A stretch of 64,000 nt of DNA from Microbacterium testaceum StLB037 (GCF_008763945.1 NZ_VTQH01000001.1:271441-335440); one strand, 5' to 3'; numbered from the stretch's first letter, positions 36,090 to 46,355 are shown. Numbers and translations are program-made. The notes: generated from the letters alone by a model not told the origin.

Positions 36090-38588
36090 TCAGCTCACCG
36101 GGGTGGCGTGCCAGATGCGGTCCAGGTAGTCGCGCATGGCGCGGTCGGACGAGAAGTAGCCGCTGCGGGCGACGTTCAGGATGGCCGCGCGGACCCACCC
36201 GTCCTGGTCGGCGTAGGCGGCGTCGACGCGGTCCTGCGCGTCGAGGTACGACGAGAAGTCGGCGAGCGCCATGAACCGGTCTTCGTACAGGAGGTTCGAC
36301 ACGAGGGGCTCGAACACCGTGCGGTCGCCGTCCGAGAAGGCGCCCGAGGCGATGAGGTCGATGGCGCTGCGCAGCCGCTCGTCCTTCTGATAGAAGTCGG
36401 CGGGACGGTAGCCCTCGGCCCACAGCGCCTCGACCTCGGGCTCGCTCATGCCGAAGAGGAAGAAGTTGTCGTCGCCCACGAGCTTGCGGATCTCGACGTT
36501 CGCGCCGTCGTCGGTGCCGATGGTGAGGGCACCGTTGAGGGCGAGTTTCATGTTGCCCGTGCCCGACGCCTCTTTGCCGGCGAGGGAGATCTGCTCCGAC
36601 AGGTCGGCGGCGGGGATGATGCTCTCGGCGAGGGTGACGTTGTAGTTCGCCGGGTAGAGCACCTTCAGCTTGCCCTGCACGCGCTCGTCGGCGCTGACCA
36701 CCTCGCCGACGGCGTTGATGAGATGGATGATGCGCTTGGCCATGCCGTAGCCGGGGGCGGCCTTGGCACCGAACAGGAACGTGCGCGGCTGCACGTCGGC
36801 GACGTCGAGTCGACCCGACACGATCCCCTCGTAGGTGCTCACGATGTGCAGCACCTTGAGCGTTTGCCGCTTGTACTCGTGCAGGCGCTTGATCATGACG
36901 TCGAGCATGTGGCCGTCGTCGAGGGGGTCCTCGCCCCGCGCCTCGAGCACGCGGCTCAGGCGACGCTTGTTCGACGCCTTGACCGCGGCGAAACGCTCGC
37001 GGAAGTCGGCGTCGTCGGCCAGGGCCTCCAAGCCCCGCAGGCGCTCGAGGTCGACGGTCCAGCCGGCACCGAGCGCCTCGGTGATGAGGGCTGAGAGGTC
37101 GGGGTTGGCCAGACGGAGGAAGCGGCGGGGCGTGACGCCGTTGGTGACGTTGGTGAACTTGTCGGGCCACATCTCGGCGAAGTCCCTCAGCACGTTGTCG
37201 CGCAGCAGCTGCGAGTGCAGCTCGGCGACGCCGTTGACCTTGGAGCCCGCCACCGTGGCCAGGTAGGCCATGCGCACCGAGCGGTAGGGGTGCTCGCCGA
37301 TGATCGACATGTTGCGGATGAGCATCTCGTCGTCACCGAAACGCTCGCGCACCTCGAGCAGGAACTCGTCGTTGATGCGGTAGATGATCTCGAGGTGGCG
37401 CGGCAGCAGACGCCCGAGCAGGTCGACCGACCACACTTCGAGCGCCTCGGGAAGCAGCGTGTGGCAGGTGTACGCGAAGCACTTCTGGGTGATGGCCCAG
37501 GCGGCATCCCACTCGAGCTTCTTCTCATCGACGAGCACGCGCATCAGCTCGGGGACGCCGATCACCGGGTGGGTGTCGTTGAGCTGGAAGATCACGCGCT
37601 CGGGGAGCTTGTCGAGGTCGAAGTCGTCGGGCAGCACGTGCTCGATGAAGTCGGCGATGGATGCCGCGACGAAGAAGTACTGCTGCTGCAGGCGCAGCTC
37701 TTTTCCCTGGGGCGTCGAGTCCTCGGGGTAGAGCACCTTGGAGATGTTCTCGGCGAAGGTCTGAGCGCGCACCGACTCGACGTAGTCGCCGGAGTTGAAG
37801 GTGTGCAGGTCGAAGGCGTTCGTGGCCACCGCGCGCCACAGGCGCAGGGTGTTCACGCGGCCGTTGTGGTAGCCCGGGACCATCATGTTGTACGGCACCG
37901 CGAGCACGTTCCACTCGGGAATCCAGCGGGTGCGCTCGACGCCGTCGTCGTCGTAGGTCTCGGTGGTGCCGGCGAACGAGATGGTCTGCGCGGCCTCGGG
38001 GTGGGCGAAGTCCCACGGCGAGCCCATGCGCAGCCACGCGTCGGGCTGCTCGATCTGCTGACCGTCGGCGAAGGCCTGGCGGAAGATGCCGTACTCGTAG
38101 CGGATGCCGTAGCCGATCGTCGGCACGCTCATCGTCGCGAGCGAGTCGATGAAACAGGCCGCGAGGCGTCCGAGACCACCGTTGCCCAGGCCCGGCTCGA
38201 TCTCGACCTGACGCAGGTCGTCGATGTCGATGCCGCACTGGGCGAGAGCCTCGGTCGCGATGTCGGTCAGGCGGGCGGCGAGCAGGTTGTTGTCGAGCTG
38301 GCGCCCCAGCAGGTACTCGGCCGAGAGGTAGCAGACGGTCTTGTTCTGCTGGGCCTTCTGCTGCGCACGATCGTCGAACCAGCGCGCCATGAGGTAGTCG
38401 CGCACGGTGTACGCCAGCGCGAGGTACTGGTCGTTGACGTCGGAGGTCGACAGCGTCACGCCCTGGTCGAAGTTCAGGTTCTGAAGGAACTGTTTCGCGA
38501 ACCCGTCGACGGATGCCGCGGGGGCGACGACCGGCGCGATGGCGAGCGGGTGAGTGGGACGCAGCTCTGAGGTGTTCTCGGGCACCAT
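36090..38588 (-). CDS. glgP: Glycogen/maltodextrin phosphorylase
   Basis: 832-aa enzyme releasing glucose 1-phosphate from alpha-1,4-glucans. Family landmarks: AEYLLGRQLDNNL, EPGLGNGGLGRLAACFIDSLAT (in parts), the active-site region EWNVLAVPYNMMVPGY, and the pyridoxal-phosphate lysine in EASGTGNMKLALNGALTIG. ATG at 38588 lies 6 nt after TTACGGT; a TTGGCA lies 18 nt before TACGGT, a near-canonical promoter. Glycolysis (pfkA) is about 17 kb away. The length is typical for the GT35 family. Confidence 0.96.
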   Translation of the reverse strand: MVPENTSELRPTHPLAIAPVVAPAASVDGFAKQFLQNLNFDQGVTLSTSDVNDQYLALAYTVRDYLMARWFDDRAQQKAQQNKTVCYLSAEYLLGRQLDNNLLAARLTDIATEALAQCGIDIDDLRQVEIEPGLGNGGLGRLAACFIDSLATMSVPTIGYGIRYEYGIFRQAFADGQQIEQPDAWLRMGSPWDFAHPEAAQTISFAGTTETYDDDGVERTRWIPEWNVLAVPYNMMVPGYHNGRVNTLRLWRAVATNAFDLHTFNSGDYVESVRAQTFAENISKVLYPEDSTPQGKELRLQQQYFFVAASIADFIEHVLPDDFDLDKLPERVIFQLNDTHPVIGVPELMRVLVDEKKLEWDAAWAITQKCFAYTCHTLLPEALEVWSVDLLGRLLPRHLEIIYRINDEFLLEVRERFGDDEMLIRNMSIIGEHPYRSVRMAYLATVAGSKVNGVAELHSQLLRDNVLRDFAEMWPDKFTNVTNGVTPRRFLRLANPDLSALITEALGAGWTVDLERLRGLEALADDADFRERFAAVKASNKRRLSRVLEARGEDPLDDGHMLDVMIKRLHEYKRQTLKVLHIVSTYEGIVSGRLDVADVQPRTFLFGAKAAPGYGMAKRIIHLINAVGEVVSADERVQGKLKVLYPANYNVTLAESIIPAADLSEQISLAGKEASGTGNMKLALNGALTIGTDDGANVEIRKLVGDDNFFLFGMSEPEVEALWAEGYRPADFYQKDERLRSAIDLIASGAFSDGDRTVFEPLVSNLLYEDRFMALADFSSYLDAQDRVDAAYADQDGWVRAAILNVARSGYFSSDRAMRDYLDRIWHATPVS

Positions 38589-38756
38589 CCGACCGTAATC
38601 AGATCGGCACCACCCTGCCAAGACGGCAACGGCCTTGACACAGGATCTTCACCCGTTCGCCGCACGAGCGCCTTCGGCGGGGGAGGCGAGTGGATGCCGG
38701 AAACCCGCGCCGCAACCGGATTGCCGCGCGGGCCGGGATCGGCATACGGTGCGCAG

Positions 38757-39566
38757 ATGCCCTCCTCCGCTCGCGTCGCCGCCCGCGAGGCGGAGGCCAA
38801 CCCCGCGTTCCGCGTCACCGCCCGCGCGGGGTACGTCGCCAACGGCATCCTGCATCTGCTCATCGGCGGACTCGTGATCGCAGTGGGTCTCGGGGCGCGA
38901 GAGGACAGCGATCAAACGGGGGCGTTCCGCGCGCTGGCCGCCGTACCCCTCGGGGCGGCGGCGCTGTGGTGCCTCGCGATCGGACTCGTCACGCTGGGGG
39001 CGTGGCATCTGCTGCAGGCGTTCGCGCCGCGGCGCCTCACGGTGTGGCGCCGCATCGGGCGGATTCTGACCGAGGCCCCGCAGGGCGTGGTCTTCGTCGC
39101 GATCGGTCTGGTCTCGGCATCCGTCGCCCTCGGCGCGCGCCCGCGGGCCGAAGAGGCGGCCGAGACCCTCAGCCAGGGGGTGCTGTCGTGGCCCATCGGA
39201 GGCTTCGTGCTGGGGACGGTGGGCCTCGCGGTCGCCGGCGTCGGGATCGGGTTCGTCTGGATGGGGCTGCGACGGTCGTTCCACTCCAAGGTGCGCACGC
39301 CGGACGGACCCGCCGGGTTCGCCCTCACCGCGCTGGGCGTCGTCGGCTTCCTCGCGAAGGGTGTGGCGCTGATCGTCGTCGGCGTCCTCGTGGTCGTCGC
39401 GGCGGTCACCGTCGAACCCGACACCGCGGGAGGGCTCGACGGGGCGACATCGGCGCTCATCGCGCTGCCCGCCGGGCCGGTCCTGGCGGCGCTGGTCGGG
39501 CTGGGTTTCCTCGCCTACGGGGTGTTCACGATCTTCCGTGCGCGCTTCGCCCGGCTCGACGCGTAG
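38757..39566 (+). CDS. DUF1206 family membrane protein
   Basis: 269-aa integral membrane protein with six predicted helices. It is made of three similar two-helix repeats (ARAGYVANGILHLLIGGLVI; RIGRILTEAPQGVVFVAIGL; FALTALGVVGFLAKGVALIV), the DUF1206 arrangement. Function unknown. ATG at 38757 follows TACGGT by 6 nt, with TTGCCG 18 nt upstream of it, matching the divergent glgP promoter in form. An ATG at 38694 is less likely. Confidence 0.88.
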   Translation: MPSSARVAAREAEANPAFRVTARAGYVANGILHLLIGGLVIAVGLGAREDSDQTGAFRALAAVPLGAAALWCLAIGLVTLGAWHLLQAFAPRRLTVWRRIGRILTEAPQGVVFVAIGLVSASVALGARPRAEEAAETLSQGVLSWPIGGFVLGTVGLAVAGVGIGFVWMGLRRSFHSKVRTPDGPAGFALTALGVVGFLAKGVALIVVGVLVVVAAVTVEPDTAGGLDGATSALIALPAGPVLAALVGLGFLAYGVFTIFRARFARLDA

Positions 39567-39572
39567 CCGGTC

Positions 39573-40394
39573 TCAGTCGAGGTCGGGGTTGCGCCCGGTC
39601 CGCTCCCCGGTCTCGAGGGTGGCGATCGCCTCGTGGTCGTCGGCATCGAGCGTGAAGTCGAAGACGTCGCCGTTCTCGCGGATGCGCTCGAGCGACACCG
39701 ACTTGGGGAACACGACGAGTCCGCGGTCGAGGTGCCAGCGCACGACGACCTGAGCCGGGGTCTTGCCGTAGCGCTCGGCGATCCGGGCGAGAACGGGCTC
39801 GTCGAGCAACCCGCCGCGCGCGAGCGGCGCCCACGACTCGGTGACGATCTCGTGCGCGACGTGCCAATCGACGAGCTCGTCCTGCGGGAAGCGGGGGTGC
39901 AGCTCGACCTGGTTCACGGCGGGGAGGACCCCCGTCTCGTCGCGCAGGCGCTCGAGGTGCGGTGCCGAGAAGTTGCTGACGCCGATCGAGGTGGCCCGCC
40001 CCTCCTCCTGCAGGCGTTGGAGGGCTCGCCAGGTGTCGACGTAGCGGTCGGCGCTCGGGATGGGCCAGTGGATCAGATAGAGGTCGACGCGGTCGAGGCC
40101 GAGCTTCGCGGCGCTGGTGTCGAAAGCGCGGAGCGTCTCGTCGAACCCCTGGTCGTCGTTCCACACCTTGGTGGTGATGAAGACCTGGTCGCGGTCGAGA
40201 CCCGACGCCCGCAGGCCCTCGCCCACCTCGGCCTCGTTGCCGTACAGGGCGGCCGTGTCGATGTGGCGGTAGCCCGCGGCGAGCGCACCCTCGACGAGGC
40301 CGGCCGTCGCCTCGGCGGGCACCTTGTAGGTGCCGACGCCCAGCTGCGGGATCGTGGAGCCGTCGGACAGGGACAGACGCGGGGCCGAGATCAT
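39573..40394 (-). CDS. Aldo/keto reductase
   Basis: 273-aa NADPH-dependent oxidoreductase of the 2,5-diketo-D-gluconate reductase type. The catalytic tetrad is readable: Asp and Tyr in HIDTAALYGNEAEVG, Lys in ITTKVWNDD, His in LYLIHWPIPS. The cofactor loop VVFPKSVSLERIREN is near residue 230. ATG at 40394 is 7 nt after TAGCGT. The stop is only 6 nt from the DUF1206 stop (convergent). Confidence 0.93.
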   Translation of the reverse strand: MISAPRLSLSDGSTIPQLGVGTYKVPAEATAGLVEGALAAGYRHIDTAALYGNEAEVGEGLRASGLDRDQVFITTKVWNDDQGFDETLRAFDTSAAKLGLDRVDLYLIHWPIPSADRYVDTWRALQRLQEEGRATSIGVSNFSAPHLERLRDETGVLPAVNQVELHPRFPQDELVDWHVAHEIVTESWAPLARGGLLDEPVLARIAERYGKTPAQVVVRWHLDRGLVVFPKSVSLERIRENGDVFDFTLDADDHEAIATLETGERTGRNPDLD

Positions 40395-40485
40395 GGCATC
40401 CACGCTACCGAGGGATACAGCCGTGCGGACGACGAAACGGCACCCCTCCCGGCGGATGCGGGACGGATGCCGTTTCGGTACGGGA

Positions 40486-42282
40486 TCAGCGCGTCAGCGC
40501 CGCCACGGCGTCGTCGACCGACACCGTCTCGCGTTCGCCCGTGCGGCGGTCCCACAGCTCGACCTGGCCCTCGGCCGCGCCGCGACCGACGATCAGGATG
40601 CGGGGGATGCCGACGAGCTCGGCATCGCCGAACTTCACACCCGGCGACACCTTGGGGCGGTCGTCGTAGAGCACGTCGAGACCGGCGGCCTCGAGCTGGT
40701 CGGAGACGGATGCCGCGAGCTCGAACGCCGCCGCGTCACGGCCGGTCGCCACGACGTGCACGTCGAAGGGCGCGACCGACGTCGGCCAGATGAGCCCCTT
40801 GGCGTCGTTGTTGAGCTCGGCGATGATCGCGAGGATGCGGGTGACGCCGATGCCGTACGAACCCATCGTGACCGTGGCGAGCTTGCCGTTCTCGTCGAGC
40901 ACCTTCAGCCCGAGAGCCTCGGCGTACTTGCGGCCGAGCTGGAAGACGTGGCCGATCTCCATGCCGCGCGCGAGCTCGACCGGGCCGGAGCCGTCGGGGG
41001 CGGGATCGCCCTCGCGCACGGTCGAGACCTCGACGAAGCCGTCGCCGACGAAGTCGCGGCCCGCGACGAGCGAGTGCACGTGCTTCTGGTCGATGTTGGC
41101 GCCCGTGATCCAGGCGGTTCCGTCGACGACGCGGGGGTCGAGGTAGTAGCGGATCTTCGTCGCCGACTCCTCGCCCAGCACCGCACCCGTCGGCGACCAG
41201 GGGCCGATGTAGCCCTTCACCAGCAGCGGGTTCTTCGCGAAATCGGCCTCGGTGGCCGCCTCGACCTCGGCGGGGGCGAAAGCCACCTCGACGCGCTTGT
41301 CGTCGACGTCGCGGTCACCGGGAAGACCCACGACCACGAGCTCGCGGGTGCCGTCGAGGTGCGTCAGGGCGAGCACGACGTTCTTCAGCGTGTGCGCGGC
41401 GGTCCACTGGGTCGCCTCGGCGGTGGCCTGGCCCGCGATACCGGGCGCGGGGGCGTCGAGGTGCGCGTTCGAGTGGTCGACGAGGGTCGCGATCGTCGGG
41501 GTGTTCGGCGAGTCGAAGACGACCGGCTCGGGCTGCCCCTCGATCGGCAGAGCGTCGGGGACCACCGTCGTGAAGGCCTCGACATTGGCCGCGTAGCCGC
41601 CCGCGGACCGCACGAACGTGTCTTCGCCGATCGGGGTCGGGTGCAGGAACTCCTCCGACTTCGATCCGCCCATCGCGCCGGCGTCGGCGGCGACGATCAC
41701 GTATTCGAGACCCAGGCGGGTGAAGATGCGCTCGTAGGCGTCGCGCTGAGCTTGGTACGACGCGTCGAGCCCGGCATCCGTGGCGTCGAACGAGTAGGCG
41801 TCCTTCATCGTGAACTCGCGGCCGCGCAGCAGGCCCGCGCGGGGTCGGGCCTCGTCGCGGTACTTGTCCTGGATCTGGTAGATCGTCAGGGGCAGGTCTT
41901 TATACGACGAGTAGAGATCCTTCACCAGCAGGGTGAACATCTCCTCGTGCGTGGGCGCGAGCAGGTAGTCGGCGCCCTTCCGGTCCTGCAGGCGGAACAG
42001 CGCGTCACCGTACTCCTCCCAGCGGCCGGTGACCTCGTAGGGCTCGCGCGGCAGCAGCGCCGGGAAGTGCACCTCGAAAGCGCCCGCGTTCGCCATCTCC
42101 TCGCGGACGATCGTCTCGATCTTGGCCTTGACCCTCAGACCGAGCGGCAGCCACGCGAAGACGCCGGGGGCGTTGCGACGGATGTAACCGGCGCGCACGA
42201 GCAGGCGGTGGCTCGTGACCTCGGCATCCGAGGGGTCTTCGCGAAGCGTGCGGAGGAAATAGTTCGACAGACGGGTGACCAC
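40486..42282 (-). CDS. proS: Proline--tRNA ligase
   Basis: 598-aa class II aminoacyl-tRNA synthetase. Motif 1 region: [20 protein letters not shown]; motif 2: [25 protein letters not shown] (in parts); motif 3: [14 protein letters not shown]. An insertion domain of the bacterial type (editing, YbaK-like) lies at about residues 225-400. The C-terminal anticodon domain is [21 protein letters not shown] at 42282 is about 8 nt after TAGACT, likely leaderless. Actinobacterial proS usually precedes rimP-nusA; here unrelated genes separate them. Confidence 0.96.
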   Translation of the reverse strand: MVTRLSNYFLRTLREDPSDAEVTSHRLLVRAGYIRRNAPGVFAWLPLGLRVKAKIETIVREEMANAGAFEVHFPALLPREPYEVTGRWEEYGDALFRLQDRKGADYLLAPTHEEMFTLLVKDLYSSYKDLPLTIYQIQDKYRDEARPRAGLLRGREFTMKDAYSFDATDAGLDASYQAQRDAYERIFTRLGLEYVIVAADAGAMGGSKSEEFLHPTPIGEDTFVRSAGGYAANVEAFTTVVPDALPIEGQPEPVVFDSPNTPTIATLVDHSNAHLDAPAPGIAGQATAEATQWTAAHTLKNVVLALTHLDGTRELVVVGLPGDRDVDDKRVEVAFAPAEVEAATEADFAKNPLLVKGYIGPWSPTGAVLGEESATKIRYYLDPRVVDGTAWITGANIDQKHVHSLVAGRDFVGDGFVEVSTVREGDPAPDGSGPVELARGMEIGHVFQLGRKYAEALGLKVLDENGKLATVTMGSYGIGVTRILAIIAELNNDAKGLIWPTSVAPFDVHVVATGRDAAAFELAASVSDQLEAAGLDVLYDDRPKVSPGVKFGDAELVGIPRILIVGRGAAEGQVELWDRRTGERETVSVDDAVAALTR

Positions 42283-42329
42283 GAGAGTCGAGTCTAGAAC
42301 GCGGGGGTGGGAGGGGCGGATGCCAGGGG

Positions 42330-43448
42330 TCACCCGAGCGCGCCGATGATGTTCGCGGCGAGGGCGCGCATCTGCTCCTGCGTGAGATCCGTGCCCACCG
42401 CCTCGATGATCCCCCCGTCGGCGTCCGCCCGCAGGCGCCCGCCGACCCCGTTCGCGGGTGGGATCCACCACGCCGCACGGGCACCGTCGACCTGAACCGG
42501 GATGCCCCCGAACCGCTCCACCTCGCTCGGGTCCGATTGCAGGCCTGCGGCGATGCTGAGCCGCAGGGTGAAGAAATCGGGGTCATCGGCGGAGGGAGGG
42601 GCGACCGAGCACCAGGCGGCGGCGCCGCGCCCGGTGAGGACGTCCCACTCCTGGCCCTGCGGGACGTTGTCGGTTCCCACCGGTTCGAGCCCGACACGTC
42701 CGAGGGTCTGCTCGACGGCGCCCCGGAGCCGGTCCTGACAGTCGTCGAGATGCCAGGCCGCCGCCGGAAGCGCCCGCTCTGTCCCCGGCGACGTGGCTGC
42801 GCGCGGTCCCACCGCTGCTACGGCGTCCATCGCCACGGAGTCGCTGCTCGCGTATGCGGAGACCCACGCGTCCCCGAAGCGCTCCGAGTAGTCGCACGGC
42901 CCACCCTCGCAGACGGGGGCGACGCCGATCTTCGCGCGGACGGCGTCCGGCACGACGGAGTAGGGAAGAACGCTGACGCCCACCGACTGCCACCCCGAGG
43001 AGTCCTGGGTCCGCCAGTGACACGAGATGCCGCCCAGCGATCGAGCGTCCCAGACGGACAGCCCCTCCCACAGACGCATCGGAACACCGACCACCGAAGA
43101 GGCCGCACTGTCGTCAAGGACAGCCGAACAGTCGCCGCCGAAGGCGAGGACGGGCGCCGTGGCGAGGGGGGTGGGTGCCGGGGTGGGGGTCGACACGTCG
43201 GTGGGCGTCGCCGTCGGCACCGGTTCCGCCGTCACGGTCGGGCTCGGCGACGGCGTGGTCGCGATCTCGGGTGCGCTGAGCGTCGAGGTCACCGTCACTC
43301 CCCCGGCGATCGCGACGACGAGGACAGCGGCCACGGATCCCGCGATCCAGGCGTTCCCGTGCGCCCCGACGGGCTTGATGTCGTGAGCGCCGCCCACGAT
43401 ACGGGCGCGCAGGGCTGCGCGCTCGGAGGGCGTCAGTTCGTCGTTCAT
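42330..43448 (-). CDS. Membrane protein paired with an ECF sigma factor
   Basis: 372-aa protein. A short cytoplasmic N-terminus (about 35 residues, [19 protein letters not shown]), one membrane helix, a Pro/Thr-rich linker (about residues 60-95), then a roughly 270-residue extracellular domain with several Cys ([19 protein letters not shown]). It overlaps the sigma gene by ATGA. Position suggests an anti-sigma or sensor role. No Zn-type HxxxCxxC motif is present, so it is not a classic ZAS anti-sigma. Function inferred from context only. Confidence 0.75.
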   Translation of the reverse strand: MNDELTPSERAALRARIVGGAHDIKPVGAHGNAWIAGSVAAVLVVAIAGGVTVTSTLSAPEIATTPSPSPTVTAEPVPTATPTDVSTPTPAPTPLATAPVLAFGGDCSAVLDDSAASSVVGVPMRLWEGLSVWDARSLGGISCHWRTQDSSGWQSVGVSVLPYSVVPDAVRAKIGVAPVCEGGPCDYSERFGDAWVSAYASSDSVAMDAVAAVGPRAATSPGTERALPAAAWHLDDCQDRLRGAVEQTLGRVGLEPVGTDNVPQGQEWDVLTGRGAAAWCSVAPPSADDPDFFTLRLSIAAGLQSDPSEVERFGGIPVQVDGARAAWWIPPANGVGGRLRADADGGIIEAVGTDLTQEQMRALAANIIGALG

Positions 43449-44014
43449 GCCCGTGCCCCTTCCAGCGCGAGCTCATCGCGCAACTTCGCTTTGGCGCGGG
43501 CGAGCCGCGATTTGACCGTTCCGGCCGGGATGCCGAGCGCCTGGGCGATCTCGCGCTCTGCGTACCCCTCGAGCACCGACAGCACCACGACCGCCTGCTC
43601 GCGTTCGGGGAGGCGTTTCAGCGCCGAGAGGACCCCGCTGTCGTCCGAGGATGACGTCGACGCCGGCTCGGCGACCAGCGCCCGATCCAGCAGCGCGCGA
43701 TAGCGCCGGCTCGAACGCTCCAGATTCCGCGCGGTGTGCGCCACCGTCGTCAGCAACCACGGCAGCGGCGACCCGTCGACCAGACGCACCGAGGCCCGCT
43801 TGCGCCACAGCTCGAAGAACGCCACGGTGACGGCATCCTTCGCATCCTCCCGGTGAGTCAGCAGACGGGACGCATGGCGGAACAGCCGCGTCTCGTGCCG
43901 GTCGAACAGCGCGGCGAGCGCGAGCTCATCGCCTTGGAGTACCCGGTCCCACAGCCCGGCGTCGTCTTCATCCACACTCAGTAGTGTCCGCGGAAGAGCC
44001 ATGGGTTCCCGCAT
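43445..44014 (-). CDS. ECF-type RNA polymerase sigma factor
   Basis: 189-aa sigma-70 family factor. Region 2: LAALFDRHETRLFRHASRLL and DAVTVAFFELWRKR; region 4: RLPEREQAVVVLSVLEGYAE and IAQALGIPAGTVKSRLARAK. Start ATG at 44014 has GAGG 6 nt upstream; ATG at 44002 is an alternative. It probably directs genes responding to envelope signals, together with its overlapping partner. Targets are not visible. Confidence 0.92.
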   Translation of the reverse strand: MREPMALPRTLLSVDEDDAGLWDRVLQGDELALAALFDRHETRLFRHASRLLTHREDAKDAVTVAFFELWRKRASVRLVDGSPLPWLLTTVAHTARNLERSSRRYRALLDRALVAEPASTSSSDDSGVLSALKRLPEREQAVVVLSVLEGYAEREIAQALGIPAGTVKSRLARAKAKLRDELALEGARA

Positions 44015-44116
44015 TTGCGCCTCGGTGGATAACGGAACGGTGACGATCGGGCCGTCCCGGCTTCACCCCGTCCTGCGCCGCACCGTCACCGCCGGCCCGC
44101 CTCCTATGGTGAACGC

Positions 44117-44989
44117 ATGCGCAGCCCCTGGATCGCCGTGACCGCAACCGGCGTGGCCATCGTGCTCGGCGCGGGGCTGTGGGGCACCGTCGGTGCGGCG
44201 GCGCTGGCGGTCTCGCTCGCCACCTCGGCCTCGCCCGACACGTGGGGGGAAGACTTGCCCGTGCCCTCCGAGCCCGGCCCCTCGGCGGACGAGCTCGAAC
44301 CCCCCGCCGACGAGCTCGACCCGTTCGCGATCACCGAGGTCTACGAGGTGGGCGCCGACGGCACCCTCTCTCCCGAGCCCACCCCTGAGGCGGCGGAGGT
44401 GTGGGCGGGCATCGAGCGCGTCTTCACCCCACGCGGGGCGGCCACCCGCATCGAGGAGCTGCGCCTCGGTCGCGACGTGTCGAGCGACACGATGGCCTGG
44501 GTGTCACGGTCTCAGTCGGGCGAGTACTGGACGTTCGCGGCGAACCTCTCCTACGCCGACGACAACGATTATTGGATGGCCACTCTGGTGCACGAGTACG
44601 CGCACGTGCTCAGCCTGGGGCCGGAGTCGTCGGACACGTTCACCGAGACCTGCGACACCCTGTGGACGGGTCAGGGATGCCTGCTCGCGGATGCCGATCT
44701 CCTGACGTTCTCGGACCTGTTCTGGGCCGACTACACCGACGCCCCGGACGCCGACAACATCGACGTCGACATCGCGGAGGCGTTCTACGCCGCTCACGAG
44801 CAGGACTTCGTCGACGCGTACGCCGCGACCAACGTCACCGAGGACTTCGCCGAGAGCTTCCTCAGCTACGTGAGCGAGGACGCGGTCGAGGGCGACGACC
44901 TGCTCTCGCGGAAGATCGCGTTCTTCGGCGAGTACCCGCGGTACGTCCTCGTGCGCGAGCGCTTGCGCGCCGAACTCGGGTGGGGCTGA
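44117..44989 (+). CDS. Secreted or membrane-anchored zinc metalloprotease-like protein
   Basis: 290-aa protein divergent from the ECF sigma gene. The N-terminal hydrophobic segment (residues 6-36) is a signal anchor. A roughly 50-residue acidic/Pro linker follows. The zinc motif HEYAH (TLVHEYAHVLSLG) lies near residue 160, and EDFAESFLSYV about 95 residues later could supply the third ligand, Glu. Two cysteines flank the middle (ETCDTLWTGQGC). No named family is recognised. ATG follows a TATGGT box by 7 nt. Confidence 0.78.
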   Translation: MRSPWIAVTATGVAIVLGAGLWGTVGAAALAVSLATSASPDTWGEDLPVPSEPGPSADELEPPADELDPFAITEVYEVGADGTLSPEPTPEAAEVWAGIERVFTPRGAATRIEELRLGRDVSSDTMAWVSRSQSGEYWTFAANLSYADDNDYWMATLVHEYAHVLSLGPESSDTFTETCDTLWTGQGCLLADADLLTFSDLFWADYTDAPDADNIDVDIAEAFYAAHEQDFVDAYAATNVTEDFAESFLSYVSEDAVEGDDLLSRKIAFFGEYPRYVLVRERLRAELGWG

Positions 44990-45061
44990 CCACTCGAGCG
45001 TCTCACTACCGGGGTTTCGCTGAGCTCGGGGACGGCTGACGGGTGCCGAGGGGCGTCTTCC

Positions 45062-45126
45062 TCGCAGATCGGCACGAACCTCGCAGAATCCCGCGGAAAT
45101 TCTGCGACATTCGTCGCCTTCTGCGA
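45062..45126. repeat. Four-unit TCGCAGA palindrome
   Basis: TCGCAGA at 45062 and 45081 (period 19), then TCTGCGA at 45101 and 45120 (period 19). Full arms match at about 22 of 29 positions. Same forward-forward-reverse-reverse layout as family A, with different sequence. It lies between the metalloprotease and BenE stops. Confidence 0.85.
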
Positions 45127-45170
45127 TTCCGGGCCGCGCCGCGTCACCGCACCCGCCGCCCCGGTGCCGG

Positions 45171-46355
45171 TCAGGCCACCCGCCGCCCCGCGTGCAGCAC
45201 CGTGCGCACCACGAGTCCCGCGACCAGCGCCCAGAACGCCGCGCTCACGCCGAACACCGCGATCCCGGATGCCGCGACGAGGAACGTGACCACGGCCGGC
45301 ACCCGCTCGCCGGGGTCGTCGATGGCCTGTTGCACGGCCGAGCCGAAGGCCCCGAACAGCGCGACGCCCGCCACCGCGGGGATGACCCCGGCCGGAGCCA
45401 GCAGCACGATCGCCGCGAACGCCGCCGACAGCGCGCCGAGCACCAGGTAAGTCGTCCCGGCCGAGACGCCGGCGACCCAGCGCTTCTTCGGATCGGGGTG
45501 CGAGTCGGGGCCCGCCGCGATCGCCGCGCTGATCGCGCCGAGGTTCATCGCGTGTCCGCCGAAACCGGCCGCGGCGGCCGAGCCCAGCCCGGTGACCAGC
45601 ATCGCGGGGCGCCAGGGGATCGTGTATCCGAGGCTGCGCATCACGGCGACGCCGGGCACGTTCTGCGACGCCATCGTCACCACGAACAGGGGCAACGCGA
45701 TCCCCACGACCGCCCCGACGGTGAGCGAGGGGGTGGTGAACTCGAGCCGGGGCAGGAGTGAAGCGGCATCCGTGTCCACTCCCGAGCGGGTCAATTCCAC
45801 TGCGACCACCGCGATCGCCGCGACGAACGCGAGCGGCACGGCCCACCGGGGCAGGAATCGGGATGCCAGCAGCCACACGATCAGCACGGGCGCCACGCCC
45901 CAGGGGTCGTTCACGAGACCGGTGAACGGCGCCACGCACAGCGGCAGCAGGACGCCGGCGAGCATCGCCTGCGCGATCGACGGGGGGATACGGGCGATGA
46001 GCGCCCCGAGCGGAGGGAACAGCGCCGTGCACAGGATGAGCGCTGCCGACACGAGGAACCCGCCGACCACCGCGGGCCACCCGCCCTCGACCGTTCCGGT
46101 CGCGGCGAGCAGCGCGACGCCCGGGGTCGACCAGGCGACGGTGATCGGGATGCGGTAGCGCCCCGCGAGCACGATGCAGCCGATACCGACGACGAGCGTG
46201 ATCGCGAGTAGACCGCTGGCTGCCTGCTCGGGGGTCGCGCCCACGGCGCGCAGACCCGTGAGCACCACCGCGAAGGTGCTGGTGAAGCCGACGAGGGCGG
46301 TGACGACCCCTGCGATGAGCGGGCGGGCGAGGGAGGCGGGAGGAGTCTCGGTCAT
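45171..46355 (-). CDS. BenE-family benzoate/H+ symporter-like protein
   Basis: 394-aa membrane transporter with about 12 hydrophobic segments. BenE features: TVAWSTPGVALLAATG, SIAQAMLAGVLLPLC, and FGGHAMNLGAISAAIAAG. Family members import benzoate; no benzoate pathway genes adjoin it, so substrate specificity is uncertain. ATG at 46355 lies downstream of TAGCGT with a 10-nt gap. Confidence 0.9.
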   Translation of the reverse strand: MTETPPASLARPLIAGVVTALVGFTSTFAVVLTGLRAVGATPEQAASGLLAITLVVGIGCIVLAGRYRIPITVAWSTPGVALLAATGTVEGGWPAVVGGFLVSAALILCTALFPPLGALIARIPPSIAQAMLAGVLLPLCVAPFTGLVNDPWGVAPVLIVWLLASRFLPRWAVPLAFVAAIAVVAVELTRSGVDTDAASLLPRLEFTTPSLTVGAVVGIALPLFVVTMASQNVPGVAVMRSLGYTIPWRPAMLVTGLGSAAAAGFGGHAMNLGAISAAIAAGPDSHPDPKKRWVAGVSAGTTYLVLGALSAAFAAIVLLAPAGVIPAVAGVALFGAFGSAVQQAIDDPGERVPAVVTFLVAASGIAVFGVSAAFWALVAGLVVRTVLHAGRRVA

